This document shows positions 1 through 6,853 of a stretch of DNA of 6,853 nt, one piece after another (within the stretch, counting starts at the first letter, position 1; every line of letters starts with the position of its first letter). The notes below the pieces were generated by a model, which did no database searches, had not been told where the DNA came from, and saw only the letters and a list, made by a program, of their open reading frames with translations. The position numbers and the translations under genes were made by a program. This DNA comes from a bacterium (GTDB taxonomy: Bacteria > Patescibacteriota > Gracilibacteria > Absconditabacterales > Absconditicoccaceae), in contig JAHDCT010000007.1 in the NCBI GenBank assembly GCA_020629735.1, positions 1 to 6,853 of the forward strand, in the 5' to 3' direction.

Positions 1-70
1 TTACTGACAATTCTACTTGGGGACACTACTGTCAATTTAACTGGGTTTTAACAATTGTGTAAAAAATATA

Positions 71-98
71 TTGACAAAATTAAATATATCTTTATATA
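71..98 (+). promoter_or_regulatory. Candidate sigma-70-type promoter upstream of cysS
   Basis: A perfect TTGACA (-35) at 71-76 is followed 16 nt later by TATATA at 93-98. An alternative -10, TATACG at 95-100, gives an 18-nt spacer. The surroundings are very A/T-rich, which suits a promoter but also produces TATA-like words by chance. It would start a transcript near position 105, just before the strong Shine-Dalgarno at 115-120, with cysS as the first full-length gene. The exact -35 hexamer with near-ideal spacing is the main support. Confidence 0.55.
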
Positions 99-114
99 CG
101 AAAAATAAAGAACG

Positions 115-134
115 AGGAGGAAAAGGTGAAATAG
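115..134 (+). promoter_or_regulatory. Strong Shine-Dalgarno with a two-codon ORF (GTG AAA TAG)
   Basis: AGGAGG at 115-120 is the best ribosome binding site in the window. Five bases later lies GTG at 126-128, but its frame reads GTG AAA TAG and stops at 132-134. TAG is a true stop in code 25. No long ORF starts at a normal distance from this site. In another frame, codons from 131 (ATA, not a usual start) stay open for 37 codons and stop at 242-244, with no recognisable product. The 99-249 stretch is therefore a leader of roughly 145 nt before the chosen cysS start. It may be a regulatory mini-ORF, or the remains of a start site lost to mutation or sequence error. Confidence 0.35.
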
Positions 135-249
135 GTATTAAAAGCCATTTTTACTTCGAGAAATGCAAAAAGAGTAATCAAAAAAGTACAAATATGAGTA
201 AATATGATGTCTCAATCACTTGCTCAATTTTAAAAATTATCTAAAGAGT

Positions 250-1893
250 ATGAAAGCTTCTTATCTAGATCGTACCACAGGAAACACAGTAAACGATAAA
301 GTAGAAACGTCTGAAAAGCACCTGCAGAAATATTTTCCTAAAGGAATTAATTTTCAAGTGTTTAACACAATGGGGCGTGAAAAGATGGACTTCGACGATG
401 AAGGTGATAAAGAAATTCTGGTATATACCTGTTGACCAACCGTATACCATTACGCACATATCTGAAATCTAAGATCATATGTTTTTCCAGATATTCTAAA
501 AAGACTCCTTCGTTACTCGTGATACGACGTGAAGCAAATGATGAATTTTACGGACGTTGGACATCTGACTGATGACGGAGATGATGGAGAAGATAAGATG
601 GGGAAGGCAGTTCAAAGAGAAAATACTTCAGCATTAGAAATAGCTAAAAAATACGAAACGGCATTTATTGATGACGTAGATACACTTAACCTAACACAAC
701 CAACAGAATATGTGAAGGCATCGGATGCAATCGGAGAACAAATTGAAATGATTTTGAAGTTAGAAGAAAAAGGACTGACATATGTAATCGAAGGAGATGG
801 AGTCTACATGGATACAGCTAAAGACGAAGAGTACGGTAAACTAACAGGTAAAGCATATATTGAGTGACTACAATTCGGAAAAAGAGTAGGAGACGTAGGA
901 AAGAGAAGTAAAACAGATTTTGCTTTGTGGAAGTTTAATACTGCTCAAGGAAATAGGCTAGAAGATCTAGAGCGAGAAAGTCCATGGGGAAGAGGATTCC
1001 CAGGCTGGCATATCGAATGTTCTGCAATAGCGACGTACGGATTAGATAAGACAATCCACTTTCACACATGATGAGATGATCATAAGTGAACACACCATAA
1101 TAACGAAATATGTCAGTCAGAAAATTGTCATGAAGAAGAATTCGTGAGGTACTGGATGCATGGAGCGCATCTTAATTTATGAGGACAGAAAATGTCAAAG
1201 TCTTCTGGAGATTTTCTAAATCTTTCGAAAATTCAGGAACAATGAATTGATCCATTAGGATATAAATTCTTCACCTACCAAACGCATTATAGAAAGCAGA
1301 TGAAGTATACGAAGGAATCAGCGTTAAGAGCGAATACAGGATATTTCAATTTAAAGAAAAGAATTCAAGCTCGTCTTGCTGTCCAAGAAGGAAATGAAAA
1401 ACAAAGTGAACTGCTAAAAGCTACATACTATAAAGCAATCTTCACAGCATTGTTTGACGATATGAATATGCCAAGAGCATTGGCAGAAGTTAACAAGATG
1501 CTCAAAAATAAAGAAATTTACGGAGATGATGTAAGATTTGTAATCGAAGAGTTTGATAAAATCGCAGGATTGAAACTTCTCGAAGTAGACGAAGTAGAGG
1601 TGGTAGTAGAGGAAAACGAAGTAACCCCAGAGGTAGCTAAATTAGTTTTGGATCGATTATGATTTATAAAGAATCAGGATGATGAAAACGCTGGTATAGT
1701 ACGATCTGAAATAGTGAAGGAGTGACAAGAAGATTACGCAAAGGCTGTAGGATTAGCTGAAGAGCGTCTTGTCTTAAAGAGCGGGAAAAAGTATACAGAA
1801 GCAGACGCATTAAGAAAGAAAATTGGAGATCTATGATACGACATCTTTGATAAAAAAGATGGATACGAGCTAAAAAAAAAAGCCTGAAAATAA
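250..1893 (+). CDS. cysS: Cysteinyl-tRNA synthetase (UGA read as Gly)
   Basis: Class I aminoacyl-tRNA synthetase that charges tRNA-Cys with cysteine in the cytoplasm. The frame is continuous (547 aa) only if 13 in-frame TGA codons (433, 463, 520, 865, 1069, 1072, 1087, 1180, 1243, 1660, 1723, 1834, 1885) are glycine. Visible signatures are CGPTVY at residue 61, HIGN at 70-73 (the HIGH motif), NFTDVGH near 100, GWHIEC ending at Cys257, HTGG-D-H then HHNNE at 282-286, and KMSKS at 314-318. The predicted zinc ligands Cys61, Cys257, His282 and Glu286 keep the spacing of the E. coli enzyme (25 and 4 residues between the last three). A helical DALR-like domain follows from about 350, and the typical C-terminal AD-x-xR...GYDIFDKKDGY ends the protein. 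It is longer than the usual ~460 aa: about 34 extra residues at the N-terminus and an acidic, inserted C-terminal segment. The start is uncertain: ATG 250 has a weak AAAGAG before it, while TTG 220 and GTG 358 are alternatives. GTG 358 fits the family's usual N-terminus best. The stop is TAA at 1891-1893. Confidence 0.95.
1872..1881 (+). other. Ten-A run at the cysS 3' end, possible slippage site
   Basis: Ten consecutive A residues lie 10 nt before the cysS stop codon. In the cysS frame (frame 1) translation ends six codons past CTA with Ala-Gly-Lys-stop. A one-base deletion or +1 shift inside the run would join cysS in frame to the nucleotidyltransferase reading frame, which is open from 1874 but has no ATG, GTG or TTG until 1970. 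Runs of nine or more A are known sites of transcriptional slippage and also of sequencing error. The sequence cannot say which applies here, or whether neither does. Confidence 0.35.
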
Positions 1894-1969
1894 ACCGGTA
1901 ATTGAGTCAGTAAAAGGCATAGAAAATAATTCAGAGCGTAGAGCTGGGATCGAGTATATTAAGAAAAAA

Positions 1970-2911
1970 GTGGTCGAAAAGTGCATTGCTATATGAGCTA
2001 AAGGAGTAGTCGGACTGTGATGATTATGAATGAGAAATTACATGGATAAGCTATCAGATCTAGATTTCGCTATTTTTTATGATGATGAAATTCCTCTTCC
2101 ATTATTCGAATTTCACGTAACAATAGGGAAGGAAAGATATGAGATAAATATTCATCAGCAGCCTCTTGATCAAAATGGGGAGATACGGAATTCTCAAAAG
2201 AAGCATGCATATAGAAGTGGAAAGATATTATATGATAGTGATGGTAAAGTAAAAAAACTCATTGAAGAAAAATTAGAGTATGGGAAGTTGAATTTACAAG
2301 AAACTTGTGTTAGTTTAGTTTCTCAGCTAAAGTGGAGGTGAATTATTCATGCAACTAACGCAGTGAGAAGGGGGGAAACTGAAGCAGCACACCTACTAGT
2401 AAATACGGGTTTAGAAAGAGCGATTCAGTTATTGTTTCTATTGAATGAAGAAGACATCCCACATCATAAGTGGATGCCCAAGGAGTTGAGAAAAATAGGA
2501 GTTTCAGAAGAAATATTACTGAAGATTAAAAACATCATTCTTGTCAGAGATTATGAGGATTCAGAGGCTGTAAGAAGGATTTTAGAGTTGTGAGAGTTAT
2601 GTGAAACGATCGAGAAAATGGCAACTCAGAAATATAGGATTACAGATTTTAACGAAGAATGATTTAGGCAGGATAGAGCAAGGCAAAGAACGAGAAATAC
2701 TATTTATGATAAGTTAGAATCAGAAATAATCGAGATGCTGATTGAAAAGAGGGAGTTTATTCATTGAGACTGGCATGAAATAAGATGATTTATAAATTTG
2801 AATTTGCTTAAATCAAAAGAAGACTTCTTTGAAGCGCTTCAAATAGATTCAACTGGAATAGGAAAAGAACTATGCGAAAGACTTCTCAAATTTATCCCTA
2901 TAACTACGTAA
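1970..2911 (+). CDS. Nucleotidyltransferase-fold protein (aminoglycoside-NTase/DUF4037-like)
   Basis: Protein of the DNA polymerase beta nucleotidyltransferase superfamily, which transfers NMP from an NTP to a substrate that cannot be named here. It has 313 aa from GTG 1970. The family signature h-G-G...D-h-D is visible as GLGGLG at residues 15-20 followed by SDLDF with Asp30 and Asp32, the predicted metal ligands. Both glycines of the GG are TGA codons, which further supports code 25. A later strand RYEINIH may hold a third acidic residue (Glu). The C-terminal half is helical, with a motif LLNEEDIPHHKW that resembles the L-N-x-x-x-P-x-x-KW region of DUF4037-type and kanamycin-NTase-like proteins. 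The frame stays open upstream to 1874 without a normal start, and that stretch looks coding, so the true N-terminus may be longer or fused to CysS. It ends at TAA 2909-2911, only 3 nt before the racemase ATG. Fold confidence is good; the substrate is unknown. Confidence 0.75.
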
Positions 2912-2914
2912 CCT

Positions 2915-3703
2915 ATGCTCATTGCTGATTCCTGTTTTTGCTGATTATCTCTTCTTAGCTATTTACCAAAATACGATGGTGAAATAACATACGTGTGAGA
3001 CTACGAAAAAAATCCCTTCTGACTAAGACCACAACACGAAGTAGTACACATCGTTGAGGATTGGTTAAGTTATGCTCAAAAAAAGAACATTTCGCAGCTG
3101 TTAATTCCTTGTAATACTGCGTCTCTAGCAATTAAGGAAAAAAGAGAAAGTTTATCAGAGAAGTATAATATCTCTATCGTCACGACAATTGATGCGTTCC
3201 AAACTATGCTAAACAAGGTAACCTTTTCAGGAAAGGTACTTTTGGTATGAACAAAAGGAACTATAGCGTCTTGAGTGTATCAAGATTTATTAGAAAAGGC
3301 GTGAGTGGATGCTGACACCTTAGTCGGGACTCATATTGAATCATGCATAGCAAACTGAAGGATTGAGTCTTGAGTAATGAAAGAAGCATTAATCAAAGAT
3401 ATTCAAGAAGCGTGAGATCTTTCTCAATCATACGACTTTGTGATTTGCGGATGTTCTTGTTTTTCCTATGCAAAAGAAGTGTTTGCAGGGCAATTCAAAG
3501 CTCCATGAGAACAGGTGATCGATCCTATCGCTCGGTTTACACCAAGTTGATGAAATGTGCAGCAAGAAGGATGAGAAAATACGATTAGATATTGCACAAC
3601 TAAGCTAAAAGAAGGTATAGATATGGAAAAACTGGTGTGAGCCTTTTTAGATAAACTTTCAATACAAGGAGGAAGAGAGGTGTCTTTACTCAAGATAAGG
3701 TAA
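2915..3703 (+). CDS. murI: Glutamate (Asp/Glu) racemase family protein, divergent active site
   Basis: Cofactor-independent Asp/Glu racemase family, 262 aa, the normal size for MurI, which makes D-glutamate for peptidoglycan by a two-cysteine proton relay. Recognisable motifs in order are DSCFCGLSLL at residue 5 (family DSGxGGLSV), YVGDYEKNPFG near 28 (family YxGD...PYG), IPCNTAS with catalytic-type Cys66, VLLVGTKGTIASG near 107 (family T-x-GT-x-x-S), and ICGCSCF with Cys180 (family GCTHYP). The 66-to-180 distance matches the family spacing of about 111. Several features are odd. Two loop glycines have become Cys7 and Cys9. The His after the second catalytic Cys is Cys182, and Cys178 is extra. 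TGA encodes 14 of about 24 glycines, so the gene is invisible under the standard code. It starts 3 nt after the upstream stop with no clear Shine-Dalgarno, and its TAA overlaps the next ATG. The family is clear. D-Glu as product is probable but not certain given the altered residues. Confidence 0.8.
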
Positions 3704-4998
3704 TGATCAATTACAAAGACGGAATTTGTTATATTACATGACCTGAGCCAGCATCTTGAAACAAGATGACCTTTCATGCAAGCCATAAATTATTCAAAGA
3801 CATTGGACTGAAAAAGACAATTTCTAGATTCAAGGAGTGGTCGTTATGAGTGAGGTCAGCGCTGTTAGTCAAGTATGATGAAACGCGTGTCATCAATGTC
3901 CTAGCAAGTATGGTGAGCGGTGTGTTTGAAGGAGAGGTAAAAGAGTACGTACAAAAAATTAATCAGCTAAACGCAGTATTTATTCAAAAAACCTGAGCAA
4001 ACTCTGAAGTGGTGTTTGATCAAAGGTGAACTCCATCAGAGACCTGATCAGCAGTGACAGTAGCAGATCTAGAACAGGTACTCACTCAAGGAAGTCTACA
4101 TGTTGATAGATATGATGATTCTCTACGTTGAGTAGTAAGTCAAGAAATACTGCTAGCATCAAAGAAACTGAATAATAAAGCCTTTGTAGATAAGCTTATG
4201 GAGAGGTTTAGACAGATAGGAGTGCCTTGTCCAAAACAAGTAGTGCTTTGAGAAAAGATAGAATATCAACAGTTGATCGACAGATTCAGAGAGTGAGATA
4301 ACTACATAGTTAAGTTAGCAATAGGAGCATTTGGCTCTCAGGTAGTTGAACTGTGAGATAAGTTTGAAGTAGAGGAATTATTAAAAAAACACAATCAAGC
4401 AAAGGAAGAAGAGGTTGAAAGTTCAATCCTCGTATGCGATAAAGTAAAAGCAATCAAACCTCCATGATCATATCACTCACCATGTGTGATCTGACGTGTT
4501 GTCGGAGGTGAAGTAGTAATTGAGCAAGTCTCTGAGCAATCCTTTTCCGAGGACGGAGAATATATCTGATCAGAGCGAGAGAGGAAAAAAGAAGAAAAGT
4601 TCCTGCTGTGATTTTGAAAAGAAAAACTAATAGCTATGGCGAAAATAATGTATGAAGAGACATGATACGAAGGGTACTTTTGATTGGATTTTATCCTATG
4701 AGATGATGGAAACTATCATTTTATAGGTGATATCAACGCGAGAATGAATGGAAGTGATGATCTATTTCTTGTCCGTCGTCTTGCTCAAGAAAGCCATCAA
4801 GTCGAAGACGCAATGATGTGTGACATAAGCGTACAAAAGGAGGATCAGTTAAAAGAATTTAGTTATAACGGACAGTCAGGAGTAGTGTTTTTACCAGAAA
4901 TAGGAAAGGAAATCGGAACAAAATTTACCTGCGTGTGAGTATTTATAAATCCGGGATGAAACAAGATCTTATATGAAAAATTTTTACAACTTAGCTAG
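3703..4998 (+). CDS. ATP-grasp domain protein, putative carboxylate-amine ligase
   Basis: Protein of 431 aa whose C-terminal two thirds read as an ATP-grasp domain, the fold that activates a carboxylate as acyl-phosphate and joins it to an amine or thiol. Features seen are a pre-grasp helix with NNKAFVDKLMERF at 157 and IGVPCPK at 172-178, the ATP lysine IVK-L at Lys204, a glycine-rich loop IGAFGSQV at 207-214, GYFGLDFIL with Asp329, and IGDINAR at 341-347. The last motif replaces the usual Glu-x-Asn metal pair with Asp343-x-Asn345. The first ~150 residues are not recognised and probably form a partner substrate-binding domain. ATG overlaps the racemase stop (TAATG), implying translational coupling. 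Many TGA glycines lie throughout, and the stop is TAG at 4996-4998. Amino-acid or peptide ligase is the favoured reading, but the substrate is unknown. It is not a D-Ala-D-Ala ligase by any motif I can see. Confidence 0.75.
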
Positions 4999-6166
4999 TA
5001 CTATGGAACATCAAAATCTCTTAGACAAAAAGGTTGAAGCAGGAATGAACTTCAATCTGAAACAGAAAAAGTTAGAAGAAAAATTAAAAAGGACGCTAAT
5101 GCCATATCTAACAACAGTGGGGCGAAACAAATACCAATGGGAAAGTCTATGGCATTACTACAGACCTGCATATCTTGCGTGTAAAAATCGCAAGAGTAAA
5201 AGGAAAATAATGAGCGAGTTGATAAAAGAAGGAATAAAGCGGAAGTGTCTACCATACCATTATTTTAGGTATGGACTTTTTGAAGAAGGGACTGATAGAG
5301 AAAGATATATCCCTGATACGGTTTTCTATGAGAAGATTTTACCGGTAAATAATTCAGATCATATCCTGCTTGATGATAAAATTATCTTTGAGCAATTATG
5401 TAGGGCAAATAGTCTTCCAATTCCAGAAATGCATTGTTATTTTAAACATGGAAGATTCTTTTTTGCAGACGGGATTGAAGTAGAAACAGAAGAATGTATA
5501 TCGTACCTCAACAACCTAGAAACAGATAAGCTAATTTTGAAACACGCTAATTTCTGACATGGTGGGCAAGGAGTCTTTGTGTTTAATAGAGTTGGTAATG
5601 AATTTGTTTCTGACGTATTTGGAAAACTAGATGAAAGTCTTTTGAAAGGGTCGAGAAATGATTGGATAATTCAGGCATTTTGTGAAAACCATGATGATAT
5701 ATCACATGTGTTTTGAAATTCATTTAACACCCTCAGAGTACTTTCTCAGGCGACAGAATCAGGACCAAACATCCTCGGAGCAGTAATGAAGTTCTGAGTA
5801 GGAGAAAATCAAACGGATAATGCCACTTGATGATGAGTGTATGCAGTGGTAAAGAAAGATGGAACTTTAGAGAGAGTCGCATACGATCAGAATCTCAAGA
5901 CCTATACACATCATCCCGATACATGAGTAGAGTTTGCATCAGTTAAGGTACCTCAATTTGACCAAGTACAAGAAGTAATAACACGTACATCTGAGGTGTT
6001 TGATAAAACAAGAGTCGTATGATGGGATATTTGAGTAACCAATGATGGACCAGTAATTATCGAAGGAAATAGTTCACCAGGTATTGCGCTTATCCAAAGG
6101 CCATCTAGATGATTCGATAAAGATGTTTTACTGAAATTACTTGCTAAACCATGAAGAGCAGTGTAG
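4973..6166 (+). CDS. Sugar-transfer-associated ATP-grasp protein (ATPgrasp_ST-like)
   Basis: ATP-grasp protein of 397 aa resembling the sugar-transfer-associated ATP-grasp family (Pfam ATPgrasp_ST), relatives of alpha-L-glutamate-ligase-like proteins often found in surface-polysaccharide loci. Seen in order: a basic N-terminal helical region, LPYHYFRYGLF near 91-101, LLDDKIIFEQL at 132-142, LPIPE near 147, the ATP lysine LKHAN at Lys190, a glycine-rich GHGGQGV at 195-201 beginning with a TGA-coded Gly, FNTLRV with Asn252 and Arg255, a DNATGGGVYAVV block (two of its Gly codons TGA), HHPDTG, then GWDIG with Asp352 and IIEGNSSPG with Glu364 and Asn366, the metal-binding E-x-N. The active site looks intact. 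The start is ATG 4973, 26 nt inside the previous gene; ATG 5003 is an in-frame alternative just after that gene's stop. Neither has a good Shine-Dalgarno. The stop is TAG at 6164-6166. Following a racemase and another ATP-grasp, it probably adds an amino acid or similar acid to a glycan or lipid-linked acceptor, by inference only. Confidence 0.85.
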
Positions 6167-6169
6167 CAC

Positions 6170-6205
6170 CTAAGTACGAAGGAGCATCTTGTATGTACCG
6201 CTTAG
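6170..6205 (+). repeat. Imperfect inverted repeat between the operon and the dioxygenase gene
   Basis: CTAAGTAC at 6170-6177 can pair with GTA at 6195-6197 and CTTAG at 6201-6205, with a three-base bulge (CCG) and a 17-nt loop. It directly abuts the TATAAT box. No T-tract follows, so it does not look like an intrinsic terminator. It could be an operator or a weak hairpin, or chance. Confidence 0.25.
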
Positions 6206-6211
6206 TATAAT
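6206..6211 (+). promoter_or_regulatory. Candidate -10 box for the PhyH-like gene
   Basis: An exact TATAAT lies about 50 nt upstream of ATG 6261 in the only substantial intergenic gap after cysS. No convincing -35 lies 16-18 nt upstream (around 6183-6189 reads AGCATCT) and there is no TG extension. In AT-rich DNA the hexamer alone is weak evidence. If real, the last gene has its own promoter with a 5' leader of about 43 nt. Confidence 0.35.
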
Positions 6212-6260
6212 ATAAAAAGCTAACCATATAGCCCAGAGATTTACTATTTATCCAAATCTT

Positions 6261-6853
6261 ATGCCAGAATCAATCACAGAAATCATTGACGAATTTGAAG
6301 AGAACTGATATGCCCTTATTAAGCAGGCGTTGACGCCACAGCAAGTTGCACTGTATGTAGAAAAAGCTGACGAACTTCGGAACGCTCATAAAGGTGGAAA
6401 TCCTGCAACAACATATATGCATATGTTTGAGTATTTTGAGAAAGAGCCCGAATTAAAAAGTATTCTCAAAGTGCGTAAAACATTAGAAGTGATTACGAAA
6501 CTCTTGAGTAACAATATTCACATGTATCACACGCATTTAGACATAAATGAGCCTATTGCAAACACCTTATCAATTGAACAGCATGATCGGCACTTCGATA
6601 GTAAAATTATCGAGAAGGATATAGGAAAAATGGGGAATCCTATGTTATCGGTTAAAGCCGGATACTGGCTCAGCGATGTAAGAGAGGAAGGGCGCGGGAA
6701 TCTTATGGTAATCCCTGGGAGTCATAAGCGAAATAAGGAAGAGCTCGAAGAGTGAGATTACAATCAAGCAGTACATGTTTTAGCAGAGCCATGAGATGCA
6801 CTTCTATTTGATAGAAGAGTATGGCACTCCTTTTCGCTTGACTTATCTACCTC
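6261..6853 (+). CDS. Phytanoyl-CoA dioxygenase (PhyH)-like Fe(II)/2-oxoglutarate oxygenase, 3'-truncated
   Basis: N-terminal ~197 residues of a PhyH-family oxygenase, which hydroxylates an unknown small molecule using Fe(II), O2 and 2-oxoglutarate. The family opening is seen: a helix then ENGYALIKQALTPQQV at about 15-30, with a TGA-coded Gly at residue 16. RHFD at 110-113 supplies the H-x-D iron motif (His111, Asp113). AGYWLSD at about 133 and NLMVIPGSHKRN ending near 158 match the family core strand (W-L-S-D, P-G-S-H). EPGDALLFDRRVWHS supplies the distal iron-ligand candidate His189. The 2-oxoglutarate-binding Arg expected shortly after lies beyond the window. ATG 6261 has no clear Shine-Dalgarno. 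Only 3 of 11 glycines are TGA, far fewer than in the racemase. No stop occurs before the window edge, so the gene is incomplete because of the window, not because it is broken. Confidence 0.85.

Noticed and set aside
1..62. Possible 3' end of an upstream gene in any of three frames (stops at 38-40, 49-51 and 60-62).
   Set aside because: All three frames are open at the edge and none gives a recognisable C-terminus, so no frame can be preferred.
1..249. T-box or other known riboswitch upstream of an aminoacyl-tRNA synthetase gene.
   Set aside because: No T-box core (AAGGGTGGNACC-like) and no terminator/antiterminator pair are visible.
132..314. Frame-3 stretch that looks protein-like, read from GTG 126 past TAG 132 and TAA 234.
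   Set aside because: It is interrupted by true code-25 stops, overlaps the cysS frame and resembles nothing I recognise.
3370..3588. 72-codon plus-strand ORF in another frame inside the racemase.
   Set aside because: The racemase frame explains the same DNA with family motifs once TGA is read as Gly.
3466..3786. 106-codon minus-strand ORF opposite the racemase and ATP-grasp junction.
   Set aside because: It is antisense to a clear racemase and has no recognisable motif; it is a shadow of the real genes.
250..6166. Multiple frameshifted or nonsense-riddled pseudogenes.
   Set aside because: All interruptions within the reading frames are TGA at glycine positions; the frames are otherwise intact, so recoding explains them better than decay.
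6170..6215. Intrinsic terminator after the operon.
   Set aside because: The hairpin is short and bulged, and no T-tract follows.

Overview
The window reads as a piece of an AT-rich genome from the candidate phyla Gracilibacteria (BD1-5/GN02) or Absconditabacteria (SR1), which use translation table 25 (UGA = glycine). Under the standard code the plus strand falls apart into short ORFs. If TGA is read as Gly it resolves into six tightly packed genes, all on the plus strand. The evidence is direct. In the first gene, TGA falls exactly on invariant glycines of cysteinyl-tRNA synthetase (the Gly of CGPTVY, the Gly of the HIGN signature, and the GG of HTGG-D-H), while TGG still encodes Trp, so UGA is Gly and not Trp. 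I cannot tell the two phyla apart from this sequence.

Layout: positions 1-249 hold a candidate promoter (71-98), a strong Shine-Dalgarno (115-120) that leads only to a two-codon ORF, and a leader. cysS follows (about 250-1893) and ends at a ten-A run. Then come a DNA-polymerase-beta-fold nucleotidyltransferase (1970-2911, open frame back to 1874), an aspartate/glutamate racemase (2915-3703), an ATP-grasp protein (3703-4998) and a second ATP-grasp protein of the sugar-transfer-associated type (4973-6166). Junctions are +3 nt, -1 nt (TAATG) and -26 nt, as in a translationally coupled operon. A 94-nt gap with a TATAAT box precedes a phytanoyl-CoA-dioxygenase-like gene (6261 to the window edge, cut at its 3' end).

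Functional reading: cysS is housekeeping. The racemase plus two ATP-grasp ligases looks like a small amino-acid (possibly D-amino-acid) activation and ligation cassette, perhaps acting on a cell-surface or glycan-linked substrate. The nucleotidyltransferase and the Fe(II)/2-oxoglutarate oxygenase could be modifying enzymes of the same pathway. That pathway is inferred from adjacency and family chemistry, not shown. The most unusual single protein is the racemase: all three of its active-site motifs are recognisable, yet they carry six cysteines where the family normally has two, and the usual His after the second catalytic Cys is missing.
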